A stretch of 64,000 bases of DNA from Porphyrobacter sp. (GTDB taxonomy: Bacteria; Pseudomonadota; Alphaproteobacteria; Sphingomonadales; Sphingomonadaceae), in NCBI GenBank assembly GCA_027531395.1, contig JAPZRO010000006.1, forward strand, positions 186,001 through 250,000. The letters are read 5' to 3'. A program made the position numbers and the translations under genes. The notes under the pieces were generated by a model. That model saw nothing but the letters and a program-made list of their open reading frames with translations, was not told the origin of the DNA and did no database searches. Shown here piece after piece: positions 53,371 through 62,591 of this stretch (position 1 is the stretch's first letter; the number at the start of each line of letters is the position of its first letter).

Positions 53371-54003
53371 CTACAGCGCAGGATTGGCGTAGAAGTGCCA
53401 GGTGAAGATCGCCATGCTGCCGCGCTGGGGTGCCCAGGGCTCGGCGAGCTGGCGGGTGGCTTTCTCCGCCGGGCGCTCGGGCAGATCGAGCAGGCGCTTC
53501 ACGCCTTCCTGCACGGCGAGGTCGCCCGCCGGCCAGATATCGGGGCGCCCTTCGGCAAACAGCAGGTAGATCTCCGCCGACCAGCGCCCGATCCCCTTGA
53601 TCCGGGTGAGCAGCGCGATGGCTTCCTCATCATCGGCGGGCAGGGCCTCGAAATCGAGCTCGCCTGCCGCCACCAGCTCGCACAGCGAGCGGGCGTAGCC
53701 CTGCTTCTGGCGCGAGAGGCCGCAGGCGCGCAGCGTGTCGAAATCGCGCTCCAGCAGGCAGGCGGGGGTGAAATCCGCGCCCAGCTCCGCCTCCAGCTTG
53801 CGCCACATCGAGGCGGCCGCCGCGACCGAGACCTGCTGGCCGACGATGGTGCGCAGCAGCGTGACATAGCCGCGCTCGCGGATGCGCGGTTCGGGATAGC
53901 CGATGCGCGCCAGCTCGCGCGCCAGCCGCGGCTCGCGCGCGGCGAGGGCGTCGAGGTCGGCCCGCAATTTTTCGCCCGTCAGCCCCACTGCCACTTTCCT
54001 CAT
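53371..54003 (-). CDS. alkA: DNA-3-methyladenine glycosylase II (AlkA-like)
   Basis: A 210-residue HhH-GPD-superfamily glycosylase. [28 protein letters not shown], the HhH in [41 protein letters not shown] and the catalytic Asp within it are intact. The N-terminal domain of E. coli AlkA is absent, as in many short members. It excises alkylated bases. The ATG at 54003 gives the family-type start; the frame continues 23 codons. Confidence 0.9.
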   Translation of the reverse strand: MRKVAVGLTGEKLRADLDALAAREPRLARELARIGYPEPRIRERGYVTLLRTIVGQQVSVAAAASMWRKLEAELGADFTPACLLERDFDTLRACGLSRQKQGYARSLCELVAAGELDFEALPADDEEAIALLTRIKGIGRWSAEIYLLFAEGRPDIWPAGDLAVQEGVKRLLDLPERPAEKATRQLAEPWAPQRGSMAIFTWHFYANPAL

Positions 54004-54095
54004 CTTGCCTTGGCTTTCAGACTGCCTTAGCAGCGCCTCAACCACTCTCCCAGCGTGCAGTCTTGCGCGCAACAGCCGAAAAGGAAGCCGTACCT

Positions 54096-54413
54096 ATGCC
54101 CAGACTGGTCGTCACCAATCGCGCAGGCGAAACCAGCGAGATCACCGTCGATGACGGCCTCACTGTGATGGAAGCGATCCGCGACAACGGCTTTGACGAA
54201 CTGCTGGCGCTGTGCGGCGGGTGCTGTTCGTGCGCGACCTGCCACGTGCACGTCGATCCGGCCTTTGCCGACAAGCTGCCGAAGATCAGCGAAGACGAGG
54301 ACGACCTGCTGGAATCCTCCGATCACCGCAGCGCAACCAGCCGCCTGTCGTGCCAGATTCCCTTCACCGCCGATCTCGACGGTCTGCACGTCACCATCGC
54401 TCCGGAAGATTGA
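54096..54413 (+). CDS. [2Fe-2S] ferredoxin (adrenodoxin/ISC type)
   Basis: A 105-residue ferredoxin. The cluster cysteines lie in [20 protein letters not shown], with a last Cys in [15 protein letters not shown]: the C-X5-C-X2-C pattern of the Isc/adrenodoxin group. It carries electrons for Fe-S assembly or a cytochrome P450. ATG follows AAGGAAG. It is transcribed divergently from alkA and is followed by a DUF1905 gene. Confidence 0.93.
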   Translation: MPRLVVTNRAGETSEITVDDGLTVMEAIRDNGFDELLALCGGCCSCATCHVHVDPAFADKLPKISEDEDDLLESSDHRSATSRLSCQIPFTADLDGLHVTIAPED

Positions 54414-54439
54414 TACCGGACGGGGCGGGGCGCAGTCCG

Positions 54440-54808
54440 GTGGACGCTGACCTCGCCCGTTTCCTGCGCGACGAACTGGGCCATGCGCCCGAGGGCGCAG
54501 GCGGCCCGTGGACGGTCAGCGGCCCTGTCTGGCTGTGGCAGGGCAGCGATGGCGCGCCTGCCAAGGGCGCGTGGTATTTCCTCACCATCGATGGCGAGAC
54601 CGCGCAGGCGATCCGCGCGGGCGCGGTCAACGCTGCCGCCTGGGGCTCGGTCTATGTCGAGGCGACCATCGGCTCCACCACATGGCGCACCTCGCTGTTC
54701 CCGTCGAAGCAGGTCGGCGGCTGGCTGCTTCCCCTGAAGGCCGCCGTGCGCAAGGCCGAGAAGATCGCCGAGGGAAGTGTGGTCGAGGCGGTATTGGCGC
54801 TGGGATAA
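54440..54808 (+). CDS. DUF1905 domain protein
   Basis: A 122-residue protein. GPVWLWQGSDGAPAKGAWYFLTIDGETAQAIRAG, then WGSVYVEATIGSTTWRTSLFPSKQVGGWLLPLKAAVRKAEKIAEGSVVEAVLALG, is the DUF1905 fold, an uncharacterised beta-barrel family. Start is probably GTG at 54440, preceded by a G-rich stretch; an in-frame TTG overlapping the ferredoxin stop is less likely on spacing. Function unknown. Confidence 0.82.
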   Translation: MDADLARFLRDELGHAPEGAGGPWTVSGPVWLWQGSDGAPAKGAWYFLTIDGETAQAIRAGAVNAAAWGSVYVEATIGSTTWRTSLFPSKQVGGWLLPLKAAVRKAEKIAEGSVVEAVLALG

Positions 54809-54856
54809 GGGACTTCGGCGTTGCGGCCAGCATCCCGAGCGCCTAATTCACCTCCC

Positions 54857-55885
54857 ATGAACATCACCCGACCCTTTGGCGACACGCTCGCCCTGATCGG
54901 CAATACCCCGCTGGTGCGGCTGGCAGGACCCTCCGCTGCGGCGGGCTGCGACATCTGGGGCAAGTGCGAATTCGCCAACCCCGGTTCGTCGGTGAAGGAC
55001 CGCGCGGCGCTCTGGATCATCCGCGATGCCGAGGCGAGCGGCGCGCTCAAGCCCGGCGGCACGGTGGTCGAAGGAACGGCGGGCAACACCGGGATCGGCA
55101 TCGCGCTGGTGGCCAATGCGCGCGGCTACAAGACGATCATCGTCATGCCGGACAACCAGTCCAAGGAAAAGATGGACACGCTGCGGGCGCTGGGCGCGGA
55201 GCTGGTGCTGGTGCCGCCGACCAAGTTTGCCGACGCCGGCCACTTCGTCCACACCTCGCGCCGCCTCGCCGAGGAAACGCCGGGCGCGGTGTGGGCCAAC
55301 CAGTTCGACAATATCGCCAACCGCCGCGCCCATATCGAGGGCACCGCGCCCGAAATCTGGGAGCAGCTGGGCGGCCGGGTCGATGGCTTCACCTGCGCGG
55401 CGGGCACCGGCGGGACGATTGCGGGCGTCGGCCTCGGCCTCAAGGCCTTCGACGAGAACATCCGCATCGCGCTCACCGATCCGCACGGTGCGGCGCTCTA
55501 CAACTACTACGCCCACGGCGAATTGCGCGCCGAAGGCTCCTCGGTCGCCGAGGGCATCGGGCAGGGACGCATCACCGCCAATCTCGAAGGCGCGGCGATC
55601 GACACCCAGTACCGGATCAGCGACGAGGAGGGCCTCGTCTGGGTCGAGCGGCTGCTCAAGGACGAAGGCCTGTGCCTCGGCCTCAGCTCGGGCATCAATG
55701 TCGCGGGCGCGGTGGCGCTGGGCAAGGAACTGGTCGCGGAAGGCCGACCCAACCCGCAGGTGGTGACGATCCTGTGCGACACCGGCTTCCGCTACCTCTC
55801 GACGCTCTACAACGCCGAGTGGCTGGCGGCCAAAGGCCTGCCGGTGTTCGACTGGCTGGCGCGGCCGGAAACGGGCGGGGCGTGA
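54857..55885 (+). CDS. cysK: Cysteine synthase A (O-acetylserine sulfhydrylase)
   Basis: A 342-residue PLP fold-type II enzyme. IGNTPLVRLAG, the PLP lysine in NPGSSVKDRAALWII, GTAGNTGIGIALVANARGYKTIIVMP and the phosphate loop AAGTGGTIAGVGLGLK are seen. It makes cysteine from O-acetylserine and sulfide. The ATG at 54857 gives the standard N-terminus; a TTG frame 36 bp upstream adds unconserved residues. Linked to the next gene by a GTGA overlap. Confidence 0.93.
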   Translation: MNITRPFGDTLALIGNTPLVRLAGPSAAAGCDIWGKCEFANPGSSVKDRAALWIIRDAEASGALKPGGTVVEGTAGNTGIGIALVANARGYKTIIVMPDNQSKEKMDTLRALGAELVLVPPTKFADAGHFVHTSRRLAEETPGAVWANQFDNIANRRAHIEGTAPEIWEQLGGRVDGFTCAAGTGGTIAGVGLGLKAFDENIRIALTDPHGAALYNYYAHGELRAEGSSVAEGIGQGRITANLEGAAIDTQYRISDEEGLVWVERLLKDEGLCLGLSSGINVAGAVALGKELVAEGRPNPQVVTILCDTGFRYLSTLYNAEWLAAKGLPVFDWLARPETGGA

Positions 55886-55890
55886 CGCGG

Positions 55891-56292
55891 ATGTCGCTGC
55901 TCGCCCGGCTCCGTACGATGGCCCAGCGCAGCCTGTTCTCGGCCGAGCGCGGGGATGCGCCCGAGACCGCTGCCGAGCGGGAGCCTCCGCTCAGCGAGGA
56001 GCGGCAGGAAGCGATCCAGCGCTTGCAGATCGGCGTGTTCGGGATTGCCGCGATGGTGTTGCTGGTGGGGCTGGCGAGCATCATCGGCAGCCAGGCCGAC
56101 GTCACCGAGGAAGCCGCCGTCCCCGATGCCGCGCCCACCACCGAGCCGAGCGCCACGCCGAGCCAAGCCAATCCGCTCGCCGATGCGGGTGTCGTGCCCG
56201 ATATCGCCGCCGAGCCGAGCCCGTCGCCGGTCGCGCCGCTCGATGTGCCGCCACCGCCGTCTGCGCCGGGTAATGGCAATCAGGGGCAATAG
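55891..56292 (+). CDS. Single-helix membrane protein with Pro/Ala-rich tail
   Basis: A 133-residue protein. A charged N-terminus (EREPPLSEERQEAIQRLQ) precedes one helix (IGVFGIAAMVLLVGLASIIG, about residues 48-67) and an acidic, Pro/Ala/Ser-rich tail (TTEPSATPSQANPL and on). No family recognised. It starts at the cysK stop; a GTG at 55882 overlapping that stop is an alternative. It may act together with the next lipoprotein gene, whose start overlaps its end. Confidence 0.75.
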   Translation: MSLLARLRTMAQRSLFSAERGDAPETAAEREPPLSEERQEAIQRLQIGVFGIAAMVLLVGLASIIGSQADVTEEAAVPDAAPTTEPSATPSQANPLADAGVVPDIAAEPSPSPVAPLDVPPPPSAPGNGNQGQ

Positions 56293-57058
56293 TCGCCGCC
56301 TGCTGGCCGCGCTCGCGGTGCTGGTACTGGGGGGGTGCGAAGCGGCCCCTGCGACGACCACCACCTTGGCTGCCTCGCCGCAGGAACGCCTCCAGCTCGG
56401 GCTGATGACCAGCCTGCCGCTCTATTGGTCCGAGGATGCGGGCCTTGCCGACATCGCCGCAGGGCGCGCCGTTCCGCCGTGGCAGCGCCGCGCGATCGAG
56501 ACGCGCTTCGTGCTGGTGCCGCTCGACACCCTCTCGCCGGTTCCCGCGCTGTCCCCGGACGCGCCCGACACCGATCCGCTCGCGGGACTCACCCGGCTGG
56601 CGGTGATCCAGCCGCGCGGGCTGGCTCCCGCCGACAATGTCGCACTGGATGGATGGGTGCGTGCAGGGGGCAAGCTGCTGCTGGTGCTCGATCCGATGCT
56701 GACCGGCGAATACGAGGCTCCGCTCGGCGATCCGCGCCGCCCGGTGGATAGCGCGCTGGTGCCGCCGGTGGTGGCGCGCTGGGGGATGGCGATCAGCTTC
56801 GACGCGGCGCAGGAGCCGGCCGTTAGGCAAGCGCCGCTGGCCGAGGGCACGCTGCCGCTCGCGCTCGCCGGCCGCATCGCGATCACCGATCCGGCGGCGG
56901 GGCAATGCCGGCTGCTGGCGGGAGACGCGGTCGCGCGCTGCGCGGTCGGCAAGGGGCGGGTGACGCTAATCGCCGATGCTGCGCTGTTCGAGCATCCCGA
57001 CCTCGCCGGAGCGGAGGGCGAGGCGCTGCTGGCACTGCTGGCGACAGCTTTCGATTAG
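56273..57058 (+). CDS. Lipoprotein with GldG/DUF4350-like region
   Basis: A 261-residue protein with a lipobox (LAVLVLGGCEAAP). Its body contains LAVIQPRGLAPADNVALDGWVRAGGKLLLVLDPMLTGEYEAPLGDP, resembling the Rossmann-like ABC-associated (GldG) domain family, and ends in GRVTLIADAALFEHPDLAG. Role unknown. The start overlaps the preceding gene by 20 bp. It is the last gene before the dcw cluster. Confidence 0.75.
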   Translation: MAIRGNSRRLLAALAVLVLGGCEAAPATTTTLAASPQERLQLGLMTSLPLYWSEDAGLADIAAGRAVPPWQRRAIETRFVLVPLDTLSPVPALSPDAPDTDPLAGLTRLAVIQPRGLAPADNVALDGWVRAGGKLLLVLDPMLTGEYEAPLGDPRRPVDSALVPPVVARWGMAISFDAAQEPAVRQAPLAEGTLPLALAGRIAITDPAAGQCRLLAGDAVARCAVGKGRVTLIADAALFEHPDLAGAEGEALLALLATAFD

Positions 57059-57068
57059 CACCCGCCAC

Positions 57069-57259
57069 GGGAAAATGCGGGACGGGCGGGACTCGCAGGC
57101 GCCGAGTCCCCGGGAAAACACGGGAAAAGCAGGATTTGACCCCCGAAAACAGGGGTTTTGGGGCGGTTTTTGCCGTCGCGCCGACTGTCGCCATGCGAAA
57201 CGAAATATATAAAAAACAATAAAATAACGAGTTTTCCCGTGATTTCCCGCAAAAATCCC
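57069..57259. promoter_or_regulatory. Periodic GGGA repeats (putative MraZ boxes) and dcw promoter region
   Basis: The 356-bp gap 57059-57414 has no gene. GGGA starts at 57069 and 57079, again near 57088, then GGGAAAA at 57112 and 57122. The reverse-strand equivalent (CCC) lies at 57236, 57246 and 57257. Spacings are 10-11 bp, one helical turn. E. coli MraZ binds TGGGN direct repeats with a 10-bp period ahead of its own gene, so these are likely MraZ sites. Between them lies an AT-rich stretch (57196-57228, with ATATATAAAAAACAATAAAA) that probably holds the promoter. Confidence 0.7.
57141..57171 (+). terminator. Terminator-like hairpin upstream of the dcw promoter
   Basis: CCCC-g-AAAAC (57141-57150) pairs with GTTTT-GGGG (57155-57163) around AGGG, followed by CGGTTTTT. 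It lies 80 bp past the lipoprotein stop and would stop read-through from cysK into mraZ. Confidence 0.6.
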
Positions 57260-57414
57260 TTCCATCCCCGGGCCTTCTTCCATATGAACAAGGTCCATCA
57301 GACATGCCGGTTTGAGTCGTTTCCGGTCGGAGGGATCGGGACACCGCCTGCGCTTGCGCGCGGGCGGAGGGGAAGAAGGCGTGTCGCGCAACGGGGCGAG
57401 AGGGGATCAGGGGC

Positions 57415-57906
57415 GTGCCAGCCTTTGGAGGATATAGCGGACAGGCCTTCTCGCCAGCTGGCGACAAGGGCCGCTTTGTCCTGCCCCCCGACTTCCGCAA
57501 GGCGGTCAAGGAAAGCTCCGGCGGCAACCGCACCCTGTGCCTTGGTGCGCATGGCAAGTTCGATTGCCTGATCGGCTTCGGCCTCTCGCGCATCGAGCAG
57601 CTCAATGCCCAGCTCGACCGCGAGGAAGATCGCGCGATTGCCCGCAAGGATTACGACTTCGACCGCGATGTGCGCGCCGCACAGCTGTTCGGCTTCTCGC
57701 AGCTGCCCTTTGACGACAGCGGCCGCTTCGTCATGCCCGAGCATCTGCGCGAACTCGGCAAGGTCGGTGACGGGCTCTACTTCCAGGCGGCGGGCGATTT
57801 CTTCTTCGTCTGGGCGCCCGACGAACTGAAGCGCATGGGCCCCGAATGGAAGAGCGCGCAGGCGGCCTGCGAGAAGCTGATGGCAGCGGCGAGGAAGGCG
57901 GCATGA
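57415..57906 (+). CDS. mraZ: Division/cell-wall cluster transcriptional regulator MraZ
   Basis: A 163-residue AbrB-like protein with two SpoVT/AbrB folds, typified by [19 protein letters not shown] and [18 protein letters not shown] (the duplicated GRFVLP/GRFVMP DxxGR motifs). It represses the dcw operon and itself. Start is GTG after AGGGGATCAGGGG. Overlaps rsmH by 4 bp. Confidence 0.93.
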   Translation: MPAFGGYSGQAFSPAGDKGRFVLPPDFRKAVKESSGGNRTLCLGAHGKFDCLIGFGLSRIEQLNAQLDREEDRAIARKDYDFDRDVRAAQLFGFSQLPFDDSGRFVMPEHLRELGKVGDGLYFQAAGDFFFVWAPDELKRMGPEWKSAQAACEKLMAAARKAA

Positions 57907-58847
57907 GTCAGACTGCGCCCCATATCCCCGTGCTGCTCGACGAGGTGATCGCCGCGCTTCAGCCGCGCCCCGGCATGACTATCGTCGATGCGACCTTCGG
58001 TGCGGGCGGCTACACCACCGCGCTGCTCGAAGCCGGTGCGAGCGTCCACGCCTTCGACCGCGATCCCGACGCGATCACCGCCGGGCAGGCGCTGGTTGCG
58101 CGCTTTGAAGGCCGTCTAGCGCTACACCCCGCACGCTTCTCGCAGATGCGCGCCGAACTCGCCGCGCTCGGCATTGCCAGCGTCGATGCGGTGGTGATGG
58201 ATATCGGCGTCTCCTCGATGCAGCTCGACCAGGGCGACCGAGGCTTTGCCTTCATGCATGACGGCCCGCTCGACATGCGTATGAGCCAGGCGGGCGAGAG
58301 TGCTGCCGATTTCCTCAACACCGCCGACGAGGAAGCGATTGCCGATGTGCTCTACCGCTATGGCGAGGAGCGCCAGTCGCGCCGCGTCGCCCGCGCCATC
58401 GTCGCCGCGCGCCCGCTGGCGACCACCGGCGAACTCGCCCGCGTGGTGCGCCGTGCGCTGGGCCACAAGCCCCATGACAAGAAGGACCCGGCGACCCGCA
58501 CCTTCCAGGCGGTGCGCATCCATGTGAACGACGAGCTGGGCGAGCTCGAGGCTGGCCTCGCCGCCGCCGAAGCGCTGCTCACCGAGGGCGGGGTGCTGGC
58601 GGTGGTCAGCTTCCACAGTCTCGAGGACCGGATCGTCAAGCACTTCCTCAAGGCCGCGAGCGGCGCAGGCCGTGCGGTTTCGCGCCATCTGCCCGGGGAA
58701 ATCCCCGGTCCGCCGCCTACCTTCACTCACGTTTCCAAGGGTATCCGTCCTTCGGAGGCGGAAATCGCGCGCAACCCGCGCGCCCGTTCGTCCACCCTGC
58801 GCCATGCGATCCGCACCGGCGCACCTGCAAGGAGCATCGCAGCATGA
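57903..58847 (+). CDS. rsmH: 16S rRNA (cytosine(1402)-N4)-methyltransferase
   Basis: A 314-residue SAM-dependent methyltransferase. [13 protein letters not shown] and the SAM motif [46 protein letters not shown] and [21 protein letters not shown] are all family hallmarks, with [12 protein letters not shown] near the end. It modifies C1402 of 16S rRNA. The ATG at 57903 overlaps the mraZ stop. Confidence 0.96.
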   Translation: MSQTAPHIPVLLDEVIAALQPRPGMTIVDATFGAGGYTTALLEAGASVHAFDRDPDAITAGQALVARFEGRLALHPARFSQMRAELAALGIASVDAVVMDIGVSSMQLDQGDRGFAFMHDGPLDMRMSQAGESAADFLNTADEEAIADVLYRYGEERQSRRVARAIVAARPLATTGELARVVRRALGHKPHDKKDPATRTFQAVRIHVNDELGELEAGLAAAEALLTEGGVLAVVSFHSLEDRIVKHFLKAASGAGRAVSRHLPGEIPGPPPTFTHVSKGIRPSEAEIARNPRARSSTLRHAIRTGAPARSIAA

Positions 58848-59398
58848 TGACCGGCATTCAGGCGCGTTCGCTGGGGTGGATGGCGGTGCTGACGATGTGC
58901 GCCGCGGTGGTGATCATCCTCGGCTTCAAGGTCCACGCGGTGAAGAGCGAAGTGCTGCTCGCCGAGCGCGAGATCCTGTCACTGAAGCGCGAAACGCTGC
59001 TGCTTGAGACCGAGTTCGAGACCCGCGCCAGCCAGCGCCAGCTCGCCGCCTGGAACGCGGTCGAGTTCGGCTACGAGGCCCCGCGCGCCGACCAGTTCCT
59101 TGATGGCGAACGCCAGTTGGCGAGCCTCGGCCAGCGGCGCGGCCCCGATGCGCCCGCGCCGATCATGCTCGCGCGCGCCGAAACCGACGATGGCAGCGCG
59201 CCGGTCGAGGCGGCGCCGATGCGCTCGCCGGTCTCGGGCGCGAAGGTCACGCTCGCCTCGGCCGCGAGCGAGAAGGATGCCGGGCAGGTGTTCACTGAAG
59301 CCTTCGGCGACTTTCTGATCGAAGCCTCGCCGATCCGCCCCGCCCAGGCGCAGACCCTGAGCGCCAAGGCCGTCAGCGCCAAGGGGCTGGGCGAATGA
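58844..59398 (+). CDS. ftsL: FtsL-like cell division protein
   Basis: A 184-residue protein: short N-terminus, one helix ([23 protein letters not shown], about residues 11-33) and a coiled-coil region ([38 protein letters not shown]). Size, topology and position between rsmH and ftsI identify it; sequence conservation of FtsL is low. The tail of about 100 residues, Ala/Ser-rich, is longer than in E. coli (121 residues total). Confidence 0.82.
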   Translation: MMTGIQARSLGWMAVLTMCAAVVIILGFKVHAVKSEVLLAEREILSLKRETLLLETEFETRASQRQLAAWNAVEFGYEAPRADQFLDGERQLASLGQRRGPDAPAPIMLARAETDDGSAPVEAAPMRSPVSGAKVTLASAASEKDAGQVFTEAFGDFLIEASPIRPAQAQTLSAKAVSAKGLGE

Positions 59399-61119
59399 GC
59401 GTGATGGCTGCCGCGGCAGCTGTCCCCTCCATCCCCGCCGGCCGGGTCCAGCGCGTCAACCTGCGGGCCCGCCTGCTGTGGACCGCGCGTTTCCGCGTGC
59501 TGTGGGTGGTCGGCGGCTTCGCGCTGGTGGCGCTGATCGCGCTGGTGCGGATCGCCTCGCTCGCCTTTGCCGGACAGGCGCCCGAGCGCACCAGTCTCGA
59601 AGACGCCTTGCTGCCGCCGCGCGGCGAGATCACCGATCGCAACGGCGTGCCTCTGGCGCGCGCCTTCCCGGCCTATGCCCTGTGGTTCGATCCCAAGGCG
59701 ATGGGCGACACCGGATCGCCGCTGGTGCGCGAGCCCGCCGAAGTCGCGCGCGCACTGAAGGCGATCTTCCCTGATATCGACGAGGCGCGCATGGCGCAGC
59801 GCCTCGCCTCGGGCCGTCCGGGCTATCTGCGCCGCCGCATTCTGCCCGAGGAAGCCAACAAGGTCTTCGCGCTCGGCGAGGTCGCGCTCGAAATCCCGCG
59901 CGAGACCGATCGCCACTATCCGCAGGGCACCCTCGCGGCGCACGTGCTCGGCTATGTGGTCGAGGACGAGGGCGGCAAGGTCGGGATGGAGCAGGTGCTC
60001 GACAAGCGTCTGTCGGACCCCGACCTGCGCGGCGAGCCGGTGTCGCTGTCGCTCGACGTGCGGGTGCAGGGCGCGCTCGAGGACGAGCTGCGCCGCGGGA
60101 TGCTGGCGACCAACGCGATCGGCGCGGCGGGCATCGTGCTCGACGTCGATACCGGCGAAGTGATGGCGATGGCGAGCCTGCCCGAATTCGATCCCAATGT
60201 GGCCGGCGCGAGCGGGGCCAAGAACGTCTTCAACCGCGTCACCAACGGGGTCTACGAACTCGGCTCGACCTTCAAGCCGATCACCGTGGCAGCGGCGATG
60301 GATGCAGGCGTGGTGCGCGATCTCGGCCAGCACTGGAACGCAGCGCCGGTGCCCGTGGGCAGCCGCACGATCAAGGATTCGCACCCGATGGGCGCGAGCC
60401 TCAACGTGCCGCAGGCGCTGGTGCACTCGTCCAACACCGTTACCGCGCGGGTCGCCGACGCGCTCGGGCCGGAACGGATGCGCCGCGCCATGATTGATCT
60501 GGGCATGGACCGCCGACCCTTCATCGAACTGCCCGCGCGCGGCAAGCCGCTGTGGCCGCAGGGCAAGTGGAGCCGGGTGACCAACATGACGGTCGGCTTC
60601 GGTCACGGGCTGGCGGTGAGCCCGCTGCACCTTGCCAGCGCCTATGCGGCGATGGTGAATGGCGGGATCTGGCGGCCGGCCACGCTGATGAAGCTCGATC
60701 CGGCCGATGTGCCGCGCGGGCGGCGGGTGTTCAAGGAATCGACCTCCTCGCGGATGCGCCAGATGCTGCGGATGATCTCGCTCTACGGTACCGGCCGCAA
60801 TGCTGACGCGCCGGGTTACCGCGTGGGCGGCAAGACCGGTTCGGCTGAAAAGGCCGGACGCGGGGGCTACAACAAGACCTCGCTGGTGTCCTCCTTCGCC
60901 GCCGCCTTCCCGATGGATGCGCCGCGCTATGTGGTGGTGGTCGTCGTTGACGAGCCCAAGGGCACGCTCGCTTCGAGCTTCCAGCGCACCGCAGCTTTCA
61001 CCACGGCCCCGATCGTGGGCCGGCTGGTGCCGCGCATCGGCCCGATGCTGGGCGTGCAGCCTGACGAGAGCCGCGACGTCGACATCTCCGATCTGGCCTA
61101 CCTCGTGGAAAAGCACTGA
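59395..61119 (+). CDS. ftsI: Peptidoglycan D,D-transpeptidase FtsI (PBP3)
   Basis: A 574-residue class B PBP. After a membrane helix (VVGGFALVALIALVRIASLAFAG), the pedestal domain runs to about residue 230, then the transpeptidase with YELGSTFKPITVAA (SxxK), VHSSNTVTARVA (SxN) and YRVGGKTGSAEKAG (KTG). It cross-links septal peptidoglycan. Overlaps ftsL and murE by 4 and 1 bp. Confidence 0.95.
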   Translation: MSVMAAAAAVPSIPAGRVQRVNLRARLLWTARFRVLWVVGGFALVALIALVRIASLAFAGQAPERTSLEDALLPPRGEITDRNGVPLARAFPAYALWFDPKAMGDTGSPLVREPAEVARALKAIFPDIDEARMAQRLASGRPGYLRRRILPEEANKVFALGEVALEIPRETDRHYPQGTLAAHVLGYVVEDEGGKVGMEQVLDKRLSDPDLRGEPVSLSLDVRVQGALEDELRRGMLATNAIGAAGIVLDVDTGEVMAMASLPEFDPNVAGASGAKNVFNRVTNGVYELGSTFKPITVAAAMDAGVVRDLGQHWNAAPVPVGSRTIKDSHPMGASLNVPQALVHSSNTVTARVADALGPERMRRAMIDLGMDRRPFIELPARGKPLWPQGKWSRVTNMTVGFGHGLAVSPLHLASAYAAMVNGGIWRPATLMKLDPADVPRGRRVFKESTSSRMRQMLRMISLYGTGRNADAPGYRVGGKTGSAEKAGRGGYNKTSLVSSFAAAFPMDAPRYVVVVVVDEPKGTLASSFQRTAAFTTAPIVGRLVPRIGPMLGVQPDESRDVDISDLAYLVEKH

Positions 61120-62591
61120 TGCGGCTGGGTGATCTGCTGGAACGCGCCGGACTTCCCGTCCCCGCAGCAGCCGACGCGGCGGTCACCGGCTTTGCCATCG
61201 ATCACCGCAAGGTTGCCCCCGGCACCGTGTTCGGCGCCTTTCCCGGTGTGAAGTTCAACGGCGAGGATTTCATCCCCGCAGCAATCGAGGCGGGGGCGGT
61301 GGCAGTCGTCGCTCGTCCCGAAGCCCGCGTCGAAGGTGCGATCCACATCGCCGACGTCACCGCCCGACGCGCCTTTGCGCGCCTCGCCGCGGGCTTTTTT
61401 TCTCCTGTGCCGGCCACCATCGTTGCGGTGACCGGCACCAACGGCAAGACCTCGACCGTCGAGATGACCCGCCAGATCTGGCGCATGGGCGGCGAGCGGG
61501 CGGCGAGCATTGGCACCCTCGGCGTGACCACGCCTGACGGTTCGGTCTCGACCGGGCTCACCACGCCGGACATCGTCACCTTTCTTGCCAACATGGCAGG
61601 GCTGGCGCGCGAAGGCGTGACGCACGTTGCCTACGAGGCATCGAGCCACGGGCTCGACCAGTATCGCAACGAGGGGCTGACGGTCTCGGCCAGTGCCTTC
61701 ACCAATTTCAGCCGTGACCATCTCGATTATCACGGCACGATGGAGGCCTATTTCGCGGCCAAGATGCGGCTGTTCACCGAAGTGGTCGCACCCGGCAGCC
61801 CGGCGGTGATCCATGATGCGGGCGACGGTTCGGAATGGACCGCCAAGGCGATTGCGGCGGCGACTGAGCGCGGCCTCGACGTGCGCACGGTGGGCGAGGG
61901 TGGCCACTTCCTGCGGCTGGTCTCCCGCGAACCCGGGCAGTTGGGGCAGCTTCTTCACATCGAACATGAAGGCGAGACGCGAAAGGTCAATCTGCCCCTG
62001 ATCGGGGCCTATCAGGCCGCCAACGCGCTGGTTGCGGCGGGGCTGGCCATGGCGACGGGGATGGGCGCGAGTGCGGTGTTCGACGCCCTGTCGCGCTTGC
62101 AACCTGTGCGCGGGCGGCTGGAACGCGCGGCGATCAATGCGGCAGGCGCTCCCGCCTATGTCGACTATGCCCATACCCCCGACGCGCTCGAGGCCGCGAT
62201 TGCCGCGCTGCGCCCGCATGTGGCGGAAGGCGGCCGGCTGATCGTGGTGTTCGGCGCGGGCGGTGACCGCGATGTCGGCAAGCGCCCCGAGATGGGCGCG
62301 GTTGCCGCGCAGGCGGCGGATGTGGCGATTGTTACCGACGACAATCCCCGCAGCGAAGACCCCGCCGCGATCCGCGCCGCGATCATGGCAGGCGGCGCAG
62401 GCCTGCGCGAAAACGGCGATCGGCGCGCGGCCATCGCCGCCGCCATTGGGGAAGCCGGCGCGCGCGACATTGTGCTGATCGCGGGCAAGGGCCACGAACA
62501 GGGCCAGATTTTCGGTGCAGGAGAGAGCATGCGGATCGAAGCGTTCGACGATGTCGAGGTGGCGCGCGAATGCGCCGGAGGGCAGTGCTGA
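61119..62591 (+). CDS. murE: UDP-N-acetylmuramoyl-L-alanyl-D-glutamate--2,6-diaminopimelate ligase
   Basis: A 490-residue Mur ligase. The P-loop is TGTNGKTSTVEMT, the carbamoylated-Lys region follows in ASAFTNFSRDHLDYHG, and DNPRSEDP is the DNPR motif that marks the meso-DAP-specific enzyme. YVDYAHTPDALEAAI and GAGGDRDVGKRPEMG are standard. It adds meso-diaminopimelate to the stem peptide. TGATG joins it to murF. Confidence 0.95.
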   Translation: MRLGDLLERAGLPVPAAADAAVTGFAIDHRKVAPGTVFGAFPGVKFNGEDFIPAAIEAGAVAVVARPEARVEGAIHIADVTARRAFARLAAGFFSPVPATIVAVTGTNGKTSTVEMTRQIWRMGGERAASIGTLGVTTPDGSVSTGLTTPDIVTFLANMAGLAREGVTHVAYEASSHGLDQYRNEGLTVSASAFTNFSRDHLDYHGTMEAYFAAKMRLFTEVVAPGSPAVIHDAGDGSEWTAKAIAAATERGLDVRTVGEGGHFLRLVSREPGQLGQLLHIEHEGETRKVNLPLIGAYQAANALVAAGLAMATGMGASAVFDALSRLQPVRGRLERAAINAAGAPAYVDYAHTPDALEAAIAALRPHVAEGGRLIVVFGAGGDRDVGKRPEMGAVAAQAADVAIVTDDNPRSEDPAAIRAAIMAGGAGLRENGDRRAAIAAAIGEAGARDIVLIAGKGHEQGQIFGAGESMRIEAFDDVEVARECAGGQC

